From assembly GCA_002454815.1 (NCBI GenBank), contig DKJL01000006.1, positions 128,843 through 192,842 of the forward strand: a stretch of DNA of 64,000 bases, in the 5' to 3' direction. Origin of the DNA: Flavobacteriales bacterium UBA6693 (lineage in GTDB: Bacteria > Bacteroidota > Bacteroidia > Flavobacteriales > Weeksellaceae). Made by a program: the position numbers and the translations under genes. This document shows, piece by piece, positions 8,212-16,714 of the stretch (positions are counted from its first letter, which is position 1; the number at the start of each line of letters is the position of its first letter). The notes beneath the pieces were generated by a model that saw only the letters and a list, made by a program, of their open reading frames with translations, had not been told where the DNA came from and searched no databases.

Positions 8212-9771
8212 TTAGCTGTTCATCGGCAGTTTTATGGTAAAGGTGCTGCCTTTATCTTTTTTGGAATCCACCAGAATTACCCCTTTATGCAGTTCGATGA
8301 TTTTCTTCACATAAGACAATCCGAGGCCTTGTCCTTTTACGTTGTGAATATTGCCGGTCTCCTCCCGGAAAAATTTCTCGAAAATCCGGCCTTTGTTATC
8401 GGTTTCCATCCCGATGCCCTCATCCGAAATTTCGATGACGTACCAATTGCCTTCATTTCTTGTACTTACCTTAATGACCGGCGCCTCCGGCGAATATTTA
8501 TTGGCGTTATCCAGCAGATTCACCAGCGCATTGGAAATATGGAATTCGTCAATTCTAAAACTGTACCTGGTCGTGTTGAATTCCTGCAAAAGCACACCGT
8601 TGCGCTGCGCCACAATAAGGCCGAAAGATTCTGTAATGTCTTTGATCAGTTTGCGCACGTCGGTTTCCTTCAGGAATAATTTTACCTCGTTGCGCTCCAG
8701 TTTAGACATATTCAGCACATTTTCCACCTGCTTTTTCATGCGCAGGTTTTCCTGTTTAATTAAGGAAGAATAATATTTTACCTTTTCCGGATTAGTCGCG
8801 ATCTTGTCGTTGGTTAATGAATCTGTGGCCACGGAGATCGTTGCCAGCGGTGTTTTGAATTCGTGCGACATATTATTAATAAAGTCCGTTTTCACCTCAG
8901 CGATTTTCTTCTGCCGCATCATATAATTGATGGAAATAATGTAAATTCCCAATATGGTCAGCAGCGACATGAAAGTTCCAAGCAGCATTGGCAAATTATT
9001 TTTTGCCAACGAATAATCTTTTCGGGGGAAAACGAGCGCCAACGTGTACAAAGTCCGTTCTTCATTATCCGTGAAAAGCGGATAGGTGTACGTGCTTTTA
9101 TCCTTTTGGTCCACAAAAACCTCGTTAACGACCTTTGTGGGTTCATTCTTTTTGTTCATCACGGCGAAACCGAAATTGGTATCGAGCCCGTTCAGTTTTA
9201 ATTCTCTCGCCACTACAGAATCCACCGTTTTCGCATCGACACGCTTTTCAATGGGCAGATTGGAGGCATTCAGTTTAGCGAATTCGCGCAGTGCATAGGT
9301 ATTATTATTGATGTCCTTGCTTAATTGTTCCGTTAGCGGTTCGGATACATTCGGCTCTTTTTTTATTTTTAAAATTCCTTCGTCGGTGTAGAGTTTCGTC
9401 AGTTTCAAACTGTCACCTTTCTGTGAGATGGGGATGTTCTGATTTTCCACAATACTCTTCTGAAACATCAGCGTCGAAAGATTGGCAGAATCTGAGTTTT
9501 GCTGGATGTAAGTTTCCGTAAGCTGATTGTTGCCGGCGATCACATTTTTTCCGAAGTTCTTATACTCCTGATTCAAATATTTATCGACTTCAAGCTGCGA
9601 AATCTTCTGGGCCGAAGATTCCATACTTGAATACACTTTGTTGCTAAAATCCTGGTTTAAGGCTCCGTACAGTTCTTTCAGCCAGTAAAGCTGCAGCGAA
9701 ACAAAGACGATCATGGAGATCGTCATCAGTATAGAAATGAAAGGAATAAATCGGTTGTTAATCTGTGGCAT
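8212..9771 (-). CDS. Membrane sensor histidine kinase
   Basis: A 519-residue HisKA/HATPase kinase. Membrane helices at about 9-30 and 258-283 enclose a roughly 225-residue periplasmic sensor region of no recognised fold. The H-box MSHEFKTPLA places the phosphorylated His at 303. The N-box is NLLDNANKYS (about 418-427), the G1 box DEGIGM (450-455), the F-box IFEKFF and the G2 box GQGLGL (480-485). All catalytic motifs are intact. It is transcribed before and probably with the response regulator at 7452-8138. The signal sensed is unknown; it resembles RprX-like kinases. Confidence 0.92.
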   Translation of the reverse strand: MPQINNRFIPFISILMTISMIVFVSLQLYWLKELYGALNQDFSNKVYSSMESSAQKISQLEVDKYLNQEYKNFGKNVIAGNNQLTETYIQQNSDSANLSTLMFQKSIVENQNIPISQKGDSLKLTKLYTDEGILKIKKEPNVSEPLTEQLSKDINNNTYALREFAKLNASNLPIEKRVDAKTVDSVVARELKLNGLDTNFGFAVMNKKNEPTKVVNEVFVDQKDKSTYTYPLFTDNEERTLYTLALVFPRKDYSLAKNNLPMLLGTFMSLLTILGIYIISINYMMRQKKIAEVKTDFINNMSHEFKTPLATISVATDSLTNDKIATNPEKVKYYSSLIKQENLRMKKQVENVLNMSKLERNEVKLFLKETDVRKLIKDITESFGLIVAQRNGVLLQEFNTTRYSFRIDEFHISNALVNLLDNANKYSPEAPVIKVSTRNEGNWYVIEISDEGIGMETDNKGRIFEKFFREETGNIHNVKGQGLGLSYVKKIIELHKGVILVDSKKDKGSTFTIKLPMNS

Positions 9772-9940
9772 TTAAAAATGAAATGTTAAAATTAATCATT
9801 TTAAGACTATAATAACAAAAAAAAGACCAAATTATTATTTGTATTTTCTTAAAAACCTTTTTTTTAACGTTTTATGCGAAATATCCAGTCATAAAGTGGT
9901 CGGTACAAGAATATTACCTTAAGCTTCTTTGAATATTAAT

Positions 9941-9948
9941 TACATTTG
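9941..9948 (+). promoter_or_regulatory. -7 box upstream of the SRPBCC gene
   Basis: TACATTTG matches TAnnTTTG and lies 15 bases before the ATG at 9964. No clear TTG at the right spacing. Confidence 0.5.
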
Positions 9949-9963
9949 TAAGAAAAGAACCCT

Positions 9964-10455
9964 ATGAAACACCATATAACTTTTAACATTGACGAGCAAG
10001 CGGCAACTATTTACGTAATGGCAGTGTATACTACCGCCGCACAAAACGTCTGGAATTGCTTTACAAAGCCGGAACTGTTGGAAAAGTGGTGGTTGCCAAA
10101 ACCCTGGACTGCGAAAACTATTGAGATGGACTTTCGTGCCGGCGGGCACTGGCATTACCGTGTTGTAAACCCGGAAGGAATCGAGCGGGAAGGAAAACTG
10201 CTCTATCACGAAATAAATTCCGGAAGGAGTTTTGATTTTCGGGATGAAATAATGGTAGAAAACACAGGAAATATTGCACCCGCTCCGAATTGGCTGGTGG
10301 GCTTTACGGGCGTGGAAGAAGGCATGAAACTCACCATCAACCTCCATTGCAGTTCTGCGGAAGAACTGCAACAAATGATTGATCTCGGTTTTGAAAAGCG
10401 CCTGAAAGACAGCTTGGAACAGCTGAGGATAATTTTGCAGGAGCAAACTGTCTAA
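9964..10455 (+). CDS. SRPBCC-domain (AHSA1-like) protein
   Basis: A 163-residue soluble protein of the START/SRPBCC superfamily, AHSA1-like branch. Typical elements are VWNCFTKPELLEKWW near the N terminus, FRAGGHWHYRVVNPEG in the middle and a C-terminal amphipathic helix (EKRLKDSLEQLRIIL). Members bind small hydrophobic ligands in a helix-grip fold; no specific ligand can be read from the sequence. It stands alone on the plus strand, and its 3' end overlaps the convergent downstream gene by four bases. A TAnnTTTG box lies 15 bases before the start. Confidence 0.85.
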   Translation: MKHHITFNIDEQAATIYVMAVYTTAAQNVWNCFTKPELLEKWWLPKPWTAKTIEMDFRAGGHWHYRVVNPEGIEREGKLLYHEINSGRSFDFRDEIMVENTGNIAPAPNWLVGFTGVEEGMKLTINLHCSSAEELQQMIDLGFEKRLKDSLEQLRIILQEQTV

Positions 10456-10802
10456 AAAAGTTCTTCGTCAATAAAGTACTGTATAATTGCTTTTTTCATG
10501 AGCAATTGCTGCTCGTTCGGCTTCAGCGCAGGCAGCGCTTCCAACTCATCGAAATGGGGATAACCGTCGTCATCGTAGTGTGAAAATTTATAATAACCGA
10601 AAGGTTCCAGCAAACGGCAAACTGCGATATGCAGCATGTTCAGCTTATCATCTTTGGTGTATTTCTGCTGGCCACTCCCCAATTCCTGCAGACCAATGAG
10701 AAAAAGCATGGTATCAATCTGCGGATGTTTTTCGGTATCAAAATTTTTCACAAAGAAGGCTTCCACATCTGCCCAAAGTTCGCTTTCAGATTTATTTTCC
10801 AT
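10452..10802 (-). CDS. Small acidic conserved protein of unknown function
   Basis: A 116-residue soluble protein that I do not recognise. It is rich in acidic and aromatic residues, with YYKFSHYDDDGYPHFDELEA in the middle and a helical C terminus (QQLLMKKAIIQYFIDEELF). It has no signal peptide, membrane segment or Cys-based metal motif. Its start overlaps the end of the oligopeptidase gene by 11 bases on the same strand, so the two are very likely co-transcribed. The tight overlap and normal codon use support it as a real gene. Confidence 0.8.
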   Translation of the reverse strand: MENKSESELWADVEAFFVKNFDTEKHPQIDTMLFLIGLQELGSGQQKYTKDDKLNMLHIAVCRLLEPFGYYKFSHYDDDGYPHFDELEALPALKPNEQQLLMKKAIIQYFIDEELF

Positions 10803-12894
10803 CTGTTTTATTTTCCAGTTTTAGAAGAAAGGCGAATTCCAGCGCGTCTTCCTTTAATGATTCGAAGCGCCCGCTGGCGCCGCCGTGTCCCGAGCTCATA
10901 TCTGTTTTAAAAAGCAGAAGATTATCGTCGGTTTTCAGGTCTCGCAGTTTTGCCGTCCATTTTGCGGGTTCCCAATATTGCACCTGGGAATCGTGCAAAC
11001 CTGTGGTAATAAGCAAATGCGGATAGTTTTTGGCCGTGACATTGTCATAGGGCGAATACGATTTCATGTATTCATAATATTCCGCATCTTTCGGGTTGCC
11101 CCACTCATCAAATTCACCCGTCGTGAGCGGAATGGTTTCGTCCAGCATCGTAGTGACTACATCAACGAAGGGCACCTGCGCTACAATACCGTTAAAAAGC
11201 TGAGGTTCATAATTCATTACCGCGCCAACGAGCAGACCGCCGGCGCTGCCACCCATTGCATAAAGATGAGGCGAAGAAGTATAACCTTGCTGCACAAGAT
11301 ATTTTGCTGCATCGATAAAATCAAAAAAAGTATTTTTCTTCTGCAGCATGCGGCCTTCTTCATACCATTCGCGACCGAGATATTCCCCGCCGCGGACGTG
11401 TGCAATCGCGTAGACAAACCCACGGTTCAACAATGATAAGCGCACGTTCGAAAAACTTACATCTACCGTGTGTCCATAGCTTCCGTAGCCGTATAATAAT
11501 AACGGAGTTGCGGCATCGCGAGGTGTATCTTTATGATAAACCAGTGATATGGCGATCTCTTCACCATCGCGCGCCGGCGCCCAGACACGTTCTGAGATGT
11601 AATTTCTCGCGTCAAAATCTCCACCCAACACCTCCTGTTGTTTCAGAAGTTCAGTGGTGCGCGCATTCATATCATATTCATAAGTTGCGCTCGGCTGCGT
11701 GAGCGAGGTGTAGCCGTAACGAAGTTTGTCGGTGTCGAATTCCAGATTCAAACCGATATACGCAGTATAAGTAGGATCAGAAAAAGGCAGAAAATGTACC
11801 GATTTTTCTTCGTTATCGATAATTTTAATTTGCAGTAACCCTTCTTCTCTTTCTTCCAAAACGAGGTAGCGGCTGAAAATTTCAAAGCCTTCCAGCAGCA
11901 CTTCTTCGCGGTGCGGTATCACTTCAATCCAGTTTTTTTTGCCGGGTTCGCTAACTTTACTTTTTACAATTTTAAAGTTGGTCGCCTCGTCTATATTGGT
12001 AATAATATAGAACTCGTCGCGAAAATGCTCTACCGCATATTCCAAATCTTCTTCTCGAGGCTCGATAATCTGCCACGTCGCCAGCACATCGCCGGCGGGG
12101 ATAAAACGGTGCTCGTCCGAGTTGGTACTGGAGCTGGCAATAAAGATATATTCCTGCGATTTGGTTTTGTAAACATTTACATCAAAAGTTTCGTCCTCTT
12201 CATGAAAAACCAGTACGTCCTGCGAAGAATCGGTGCCAAGTTCATGCAGAAAAACTTTGTAAGCGCGCAGGCTATCGTCTTTTCTGATGTAGAAGACGTG
12301 ACGGTTATCATTGGCCCAGACCACTTTTCCCGTCGTATTCGGTATTTGGTCCTGCAAAACTTCGTCAGTAACAAGATTTTTAAAATTTACCGTATAAATT
12401 CTGCGACCCAGCATATCACTGGAGTAACTGATGAGTTCATTGTTCGGCGAAACGGCCACACTTCCGACCTCAAAGAAATTATGGGGTTCGGCCAGAATAT
12501 TCACGTCGAGTAACAACTCTTCAGCGTTATCCAGCGTCTGATATTTTCGGGTGAACAAAGGATGCTCGTGCCCGCTTTCGTAACGCACGATATACCAATA
12601 TTGATTAAAAAAATAGGGCAGCGATGCGTCGTCTTCTTTATAACGCGCTTTCATCTCGTCAAAGAGTTCTTTCTGAAGTGGCACCGTATCCGCCATCATG
12701 GCTTCCGCGTAGGCATTTTCCTGTTCGAGATATTCGAGGACTTCCGGCTGCTCTCGTTGGTTCAGCCAAAAATAGGAGTCGACGCGCAGATCTCCGTGAA
12801 TTTCGAGATGCTTATCAATCTTTTTTGCTTTGGGTGGTGTCGGTGAAATCAGCGATTTATTTAAAGGTGTTGATTCTTTTTGATTCATCAGCAT
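10792..12894 (-). CDS. ptrB: Oligopeptidase B (S9A family serine peptidase)
   Basis: A 700-residue prolyl-oligopeptidase-family enzyme. An N-terminal seven-bladed propeller covers roughly residues 80-400. The C-terminal alpha/beta-hydrolase domain carries the triad Ser550 (GGSAGG), Asp635 (LHDSQVQYWEPAKW) and His670 (SSGHGGASGRF). Acidic residues and the overall sequence fit oligopeptidase B, which cuts short peptides after Arg/Lys in the cytoplasm. No signal peptide is present. An alternative ATG two codons downstream (12888) is equally possible. It is followed by the small unknown gene with an 11-base overlap and preceded by the hemD terminator. Confidence 0.93.
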   Translation of the reverse strand: MLMNQKESTPLNKSLISPTPPKAKKIDKHLEIHGDLRVDSYFWLNQREQPEVLEYLEQENAYAEAMMADTVPLQKELFDEMKARYKEDDASLPYFFNQYWYIVRYESGHEHPLFTRKYQTLDNAEELLLDVNILAEPHNFFEVGSVAVSPNNELISYSSDMLGRRIYTVNFKNLVTDEVLQDQIPNTTGKVVWANDNRHVFYIRKDDSLRAYKVFLHELGTDSSQDVLVFHEEDETFDVNVYKTKSQEYIFIASSSTNSDEHRFIPAGDVLATWQIIEPREEDLEYAVEHFRDEFYIITNIDEATNFKIVKSKVSEPGKKNWIEVIPHREEVLLEGFEIFSRYLVLEEREEGLLQIKIIDNEEKSVHFLPFSDPTYTAYIGLNLEFDTDKLRYGYTSLTQPSATYEYDMNARTTELLKQQEVLGGDFDARNYISERVWAPARDGEEIAISLVYHKDTPRDAATPLLLYGYGSYGHTVDVSFSNVRLSLLNRGFVYAIAHVRGGEYLGREWYEEGRMLQKKNTFFDFIDAAKYLVQQGYTSSPHLYAMGGSAGGLLVGAVMNYEPQLFNGIVAQVPFVDVVTTMLDETIPLTTGEFDEWGNPKDAEYYEYMKSYSPYDNVTAKNYPHLLITTGLHDSQVQYWEPAKWTAKLRDLKTDDNLLLFKTDMSSGHGGASGRFESLKEDALEFAFLLKLENKTDGK

Positions 12895-12911
12895 TAGTGA
12901 ATTAAAAATAA

Positions 12912-12943
12912 AAACCGGCTTTCCTTTGAGAAAAAGACGGTTT
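12912..12943 (-). terminator. Rho-independent terminator after hemD
   Basis: On the minus strand a hairpin with arms 12943-12931 and 12924-12912 (AAACCG...CGGTTT outer stem, one internal mismatch, CTTTTT/GGAAAG inner stem) is followed by TTTATTTTT. It separates hemD from ptrB. Confidence 0.75.
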
Positions 12944-12967
12944 ATAAATTTTAAAAAAATTGAGTAA

Positions 12968-13711
12968 TTATTTGTCCGTATTTCTGATGTATTTCTCGAT
13001 CGCCATCGTCATCGACGGTGATTCTTTGCTAGGCGCCATCACATCTACACGCAAACCGGCGTCAAGAGCAGCCTGTTCTGTAGTAGGACCAAAAACCGCA
13101 ATTTTTGTGTCGTTTTGTTTGAAGTTTTCAAAGTTTACTCCCAGGGACCGCACCCCTTGTGGACTGAAAAAAACGAGCATATCGTAATCATCAATCTTAA
13201 TATCCGTAAGGTCGCTGCAAACGGTTTTGTACATCGTAGCGCGCGTCCAGTCGACAGAAGCGGAATCCAGCGTTTTCTGAATGTCTGCACTCAGAATATC
13301 GGAGGCTGGCAAAAGATACTTTTCTGACGGAAATTTTTTGAACAATGGCAAAAGATCGCTGAACGTTTTTTCACCGAATGAGATTTTCCTTTTCCGGTAA
13401 ACAATATGCTTTTGCAAATAGTTGGCAATCGCCTCAGACTGGCAAATGTAGCGCATGGAATCCGGCACTGCAAAACGCATCTCTTCCGCCAGGCGAAAAT
13501 AATGATCGATCGCATTTTTGCTGGTAAAGATAATGCCGGTGTACTGAGCCAAATCAATCTTCTGGGTTCTAAGCTCCTTCGCATCCACGCCTTCCACATG
13601 AATGAAAGGTCTGAAATCAATCCGGATTTTTTCCTTTTTTGCGATTTCCAGATACGGCGAAGATTCGTTCGGCGCCGGCTGGGAGACCAGTATAGATTTA
13701 ATTTTCATCAT
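12968..13711 (-). CDS. hemD: Uroporphyrinogen-III synthase
   Basis: A 247-residue HemD-family protein. It cyclises hydroxymethylbilane with inversion of ring D to give uroporphyrinogen III, the branch point of heme and siroheme synthesis, in the cytoplasm. Family features are an N-terminal LVSQPAPNESSPY, the domain signature IIFTSKNAIDHYF near residue 80, and the C-terminal IAVFGPTTEQAALDAGLRV. HemD sequences are very divergent, so the call rests on these motifs and on the DUF4271 neighbour 9 bases upstream, a pairing I know from other Bacteroidota. The first two codons are both ATG; either may be used. Confidence 0.9.
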   Translation of the reverse strand: MMKIKSILVSQPAPNESSPYLEIAKKEKIRIDFRPFIHVEGVDAKELRTQKIDLAQYTGIIFTSKNAIDHYFRLAEEMRFAVPDSMRYICQSEAIANYLQKHIVYRKRKISFGEKTFSDLLPLFKKFPSEKYLLPASDILSADIQKTLDSASVDWTRATMYKTVCSDLTDIKIDDYDMLVFFSPQGVRSLGVNFENFKQNDTKIAVFGPTTEQAALDAGLRVDVMAPSKESPSMTMAIEKYIRNTDK

Positions 13712-13720
13712 CGTTTTTTA

Positions 13721-14380
13721 TTAAAAATAAAGTACACTCCAAACCGCCAACACGGGTGCAATTTGGAGGGTGCAAATATACAAAAATTTATAATACCATT
13801 TTATGGGCAGAATATGCTGTGGTGAAGCGATATACAGCGCTATTTTCATTAACAAAATAACCAGAAATCCACCGAAATAATAATCGTAGGCTTGCCACGG
13901 ATCAACATTAAAATAATAATGAACGATCGTCGTAATCATCACCACCACGGAAACGATAAAATAGAACTTTGAGGCGGCAAACTGAACGTAAGGCCACCGG
14001 TGCGCGGCGCCCGCGGCAGAAAGAAAAAGATACGTAAAAAGGCTCCGAATCGTAAAAAAAAGCAATAAAACCCAAAAGGTAAAACCGAACTTATTCAATT
14101 CATAACCAAACAGTTGCATCCCCCTGATTGCGTTGGGCACTACGGGTACCATTTGTGATATCAGCGTAGACAATGACAGAACGAAGACGAAACCAACAAT
14201 TATCCAAGTCAGCAAATTATTAGGCGCGTCGGCGAATTCCTCTGCGAGAAAGACGCGTACCGAGGAGTCTCGGTGCAGATACAGCAGCATAAAAACGTAC
14301 AGCAAAATACAGCCGGTGACGATGAAAACTACCCAATCATGTTGCTGAACGATTCTTACCACCTCGTAATTTTTTTGCAA
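13721..14380 (-). CDS. DUF4271 integral membrane protein
   Basis: A protein of up to 219 residues with about six membrane segments (near 19-34, 56-76, 96-116, 120-140, 150-168 and 185-215). It belongs to the DUF4271 family found upstream of hemD in Bacteroidota; the function is unknown. The start is uncertain. The longest reading begins at a TTG (14378-14380), but that TTG is itself the end of a TACTTTTG -7 box on the minus strand (14378-14385). If the box is the promoter, translation must start later, most simply at the GTG at 14360-14362 (seventh codon). It is probably co-transcribed with hemD. Confidence 0.82.
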   Translation of the reverse strand: MQKNYEVVRIVQQHDWVVFIVTGCILLYVFMLLYLHRDSSVRVFLAEEFADAPNNLLTWIIVGFVFVLSLSTLISQMVPVVPNAIRGMQLFGYELNKFGFTFWVLLLFFTIRSLFTYLFLSAAGAAHRWPYVQFAASKFYFIVSVVVMITTIVHYYFNVDPWQAYDYYFGGFLVILLMKIALYIASPQHILPIKWYYKFLYICTLQIAPVLAVWSVLYF

Positions 14381-14453
14381 AAGTAGTGATATTCACCACA
14401 ATATTACAAGTCGGGAAAGCGTTTCCTCTGCTGAAAGTAAAGGGGGAAAAGTT

Positions 14454-14461
14454 TATCTTTG
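14454..14461 (+). promoter_or_regulatory. -7 box of the polyprenol-phosphate glycosyltransferase operon
   Basis: TATCTTTG matches TAnnTTTG, 16 bases before the ATG at 14478. It faces the divergent TACTTTTG box at 14378-14385. No clear -33 element. Confidence 0.55.
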
Positions 14462-14477
14462 CACATTAAAATTTTGG

Positions 14478-15194
14478 ATGAAGAAACTCGTCATCATTCC
14501 TACTTATAATGAAATCGAAAATATTGAAAAAATCATTCTGGCCGTATTAGGTCTTAATGAGGATTTCCATGTTTTGGTGGTCGATGATTCCTCGCCTGAC
14601 GGCACAGCACACGCAGTGCAGCGCCTGCAGCAACAGTTTCCGGCACATCTTCATCTAAGCGTTCGCCATGTGAAAGATGGACTGGGTAAGGCATATATCC
14701 ACGGTTTCCGCTGGGCACTTTCGCGGGACTATGATTACATTTTCGAAATGGATGCCGATTTCTCGCACAATCCGCAGGATTTAATCCGTCTTTATCAGGC
14801 CTGCGAAAACGCCGACATGAGCGTTGGTTCGCGTTATTCGCGCGGCGTGAATGTCGTGAACTGGCCCATGGGGAGAGTTCTGCTTTCCTATTTTGCGTCC
14901 AAATACGTGCGGCTGATTCTCGGCATTCCCGTGCACGATACGACGGCAGGTTTTGTGTGCTTTTCCCGACGTGTTCTGGAAGAAATCGGATTGGATAAAA
15001 TTAAATTTAAAGGCTACGGATTTCAGGTTGAAATGAAATTCAGAGCCTATAAAAAAGGATTCAGGATCGTCGAGGTCCCGATTATTTTCACAAACCGGGA
15101 ACTTGGCACCAGCAAGATGAACGGCGGGATTATTCACGAAGCCGTTTTCGGTGTCCTGAGTCTGAAATGGAAATCAATAATCGGCACGTTATGA
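14478..15194 (+). CDS. Polyprenol monophosphomannose synthase-like glycosyltransferase (GT2)
   Basis: A 238-residue GT2 enzyme of the dolichol/polyprenol-phosphate mannosyltransferase type. The nucleotide-sugar site is VVDDSSPDGT (34-43), and the metal-binding motif is DAD at 92-94 within MDADFSHNP. Other family marks are VGSRYSRG, DTTAGFVCFSRRVLE and VPIIFTNRELGTSKM near the C terminus. It has no C-terminal membrane domain, as in the soluble bacterial forms. It would charge a lipid phosphate with mannose or a similar sugar at the inner membrane for later transfer. The stop overlaps the next gene's ATG (ATGA), so it is co-transcribed with the DUF4296 lipoprotein. Confidence 0.9.
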   Translation: MKKLVIIPTYNEIENIEKIILAVLGLNEDFHVLVVDDSSPDGTAHAVQRLQQQFPAHLHLSVRHVKDGLGKAYIHGFRWALSRDYDYIFEMDADFSHNPQDLIRLYQACENADMSVGSRYSRGVNVVNWPMGRVLLSYFASKYVRLILGIPVHDTTAGFVCFSRRVLEEIGLDKIKFKGYGFQVEMKFRAYKKGFRIVEVPIIFTNRELGTSKMNGGIIHEAVFGVLSLKWKSIIGTL

Positions 15195-15559
15195 AAAGAT
15201 GGATATTTCTTCTGTTGACCATTGCTTTAACGGGCTGCACGGAACTGATCGATCCGCCAAAACATTTAGTACCGAAGGATACGATGGCTGAGCTGATTGC
15301 TGAATTTGCAATCAACGAGAACCTCGGTTCCATTACCGAAAACGCAAACCTCGATAACGCCACACGCTATGCCCTTCAACAAAAAAAAATAAAAGGCCAG
15401 GATTTTTCTGACAGTTTTAAATATTATGTCGCGAGCGGCGACATGAACGCGATCCTCACGCGCGCGCAGAAAATCGTGCTGGATAAAAATCCCAAAGCCA
15501 AAGAATACATCGAAAAACAACTTAAAGAGGACAGGAACGTTCCTGTATTTGAAAGATAA
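15191..15559 (+). CDS. DUF4296 lipoprotein
   Basis: A 122-residue predicted lipoprotein. The start is the ATG at 15191 in the ATGA overlap with the upstream gene; it gives a clean signal MKRWIFLLLTIALTGC with lipobox LTGC, unlike the longer in-frame start 24 bases earlier. The mature part (IDPPKHLVPKDTMAELIAEF) matches the DUF4296 family, found only in Bacteroidota, in which the first helix follows the PP-K-H-L-I/V motif. It is rich in helix, Lys and Glu. The function is unknown; the location would be the periplasmic face of inner or outer membrane. The tgt gene follows after three bases. Confidence 0.9.
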   Translation: MKRWIFLLLTIALTGCTELIDPPKHLVPKDTMAELIAEFAINENLGSITENANLDNATRYALQQKKIKGQDFSDSFKYYVASGDMNAILTRAQKIVLDKNPKAKEYIEKQLKEDRNVPVFER

Positions 15560-15562
15560 ATT

Positions 15563-16696
15563 ATGTCCGAATTTTTCACAATTAATAATACCACCGGCGG
15601 AAAAGCCAGAGCCGGCACTATCAGCACTGACCACGGCACCATCGAAACCCCGATCTTCATGCCCGTCGGCACGGTAGCTTCGGTTAAAACCGTGCATCAG
15701 CGCGAACTCAAAGAAGACATCGGCGCCCAGATCATTCTGGGCAATACCTACCACCTGAATCTTCGACCGACGATGGATGTCATGCAGGCCGCGGGAGGAC
15801 TGCACCGTTTTATGAACTGGGACTTACCTATCCTCACCGATTCCGGTGGGTACCAGGTTTTTTCTTTATCTAAATCCCGCAAACTGACCGAAGAGGGAGT
15901 GAAATTCAAATCGCATATTGACGGCAGTACGCACTTTATTTCGCCGGAAAAATCCATGGAAATTCAACGCCAGATAGGCGCTGATATTTTTATGGCCTTT
16001 GATGAATGTACGCCGTATCCGTGCGACTACAATCTCGCAAAAGATTCAATGGAAATGACGCACCGTTGGCTGAAGCGCTGTATCGCCTGGACGGATGAAA
16101 ATCCGGAACTGTACGGGCACAAACAAAACCTTTTCCCCATTGTTCAGGGGTCCACTTATTCTGATCTTCGCAAAATATCTGCGGAATTCATTTCGGAACA
16201 GAACGCGGCCGGAAACGCCATCGGCGGATTGTCTGTGGGCGAACCGGAGGAAGAAATGTACCGCATCACCGACGAGGTTACCGACATTTTGCCGAAAGAT
16301 AAACCCCGCTATCTAATGGGTGTGGGAACGCCGTGGAACATATTGGAATCCATCGGCCTCGGCGTTGATATGATGGATTGTGTAATGCCAACCCGAAATG
16401 CCAGAAACGCAATGCTTTTCACCTGGAATGGCGTGATGAACATGAAAAACGAGAAGTGGAAGGCTGATTTCTCGCCGCTGGACGAGATGGGAACGAGCTA
16501 TGTGGACCACCAGTATTCCAAAGCGTATGTAAGGCATTTGTTTGTAGCAAAGGAATATTTGGGCAAGCAGATTGCATCCGTTCATAACCTTGCTTTTTAT
16601 CTGGATCTGGTTCGAGTTGCGCGTCAGCACCTCGTGGCAGGCGATTTTTACGAGTGGAAGAAATCGGTTATCCCTAACCTCAAACAGCGTTTGTAA
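15563..16696 (+). CDS. tgt: Queuine/preQ1 tRNA-ribosyltransferase lacking the zinc-site cysteines
   Basis: A 377-residue tRNA-guanine transglycosylase of normal length. It replaces guanine 34 of GUN-anticodon tRNAs with preQ1. The substrate site LTDSGGYQVFSL is present, and the nucleophile Asp272 lies in MMDCVMPTRNARN. The canonical zinc motif CxCx2C, which follows the RPLD-type segment, is absent: the aligned positions are Gly310, Ser312 and Asp315 in DEMGTSYVDHQYSKAY, while the fourth ligand His341 (VHNLAFY) is kept. The protein is otherwise intact, so a zinc-free C-terminal subdomain is likely. It sits three bases after the DUF4296 gene and before the LptF/G permease. Confidence 0.95.
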   Translation: MSEFFTINNTTGGKARAGTISTDHGTIETPIFMPVGTVASVKTVHQRELKEDIGAQIILGNTYHLNLRPTMDVMQAAGGLHRFMNWDLPILTDSGGYQVFSLSKSRKLTEEGVKFKSHIDGSTHFISPEKSMEIQRQIGADIFMAFDECTPYPCDYNLAKDSMEMTHRWLKRCIAWTDENPELYGHKQNLFPIVQGSTYSDLRKISAEFISEQNAAGNAIGGLSVGEPEEEMYRITDEVTDILPKDKPRYLMGVGTPWNILESIGLGVDMMDCVMPTRNARNAMLFTWNGVMNMKNEKWKADFSPLDEMGTSYVDHQYSKAYVRHLFVAKEYLGKQIASVHNLAFYLDLVRVARQHLVAGDFYEWKKSVIPNLKQRL

Positions 16697-16714
16697 ACAA
16701 TAATTTCTTACTGC

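Noticed and set aside
9940..10446. 168-codon open frame antisense to the SRPBCC gene
   Set aside because: The plus-strand frame has family motifs and a promoter; the antisense frame has neither.
11911..12513. 200-codon open frame antisense to oligopeptidase B
   Set aside because: Shadow of a conserved enzyme; no recognisable domain, unlikely composition.
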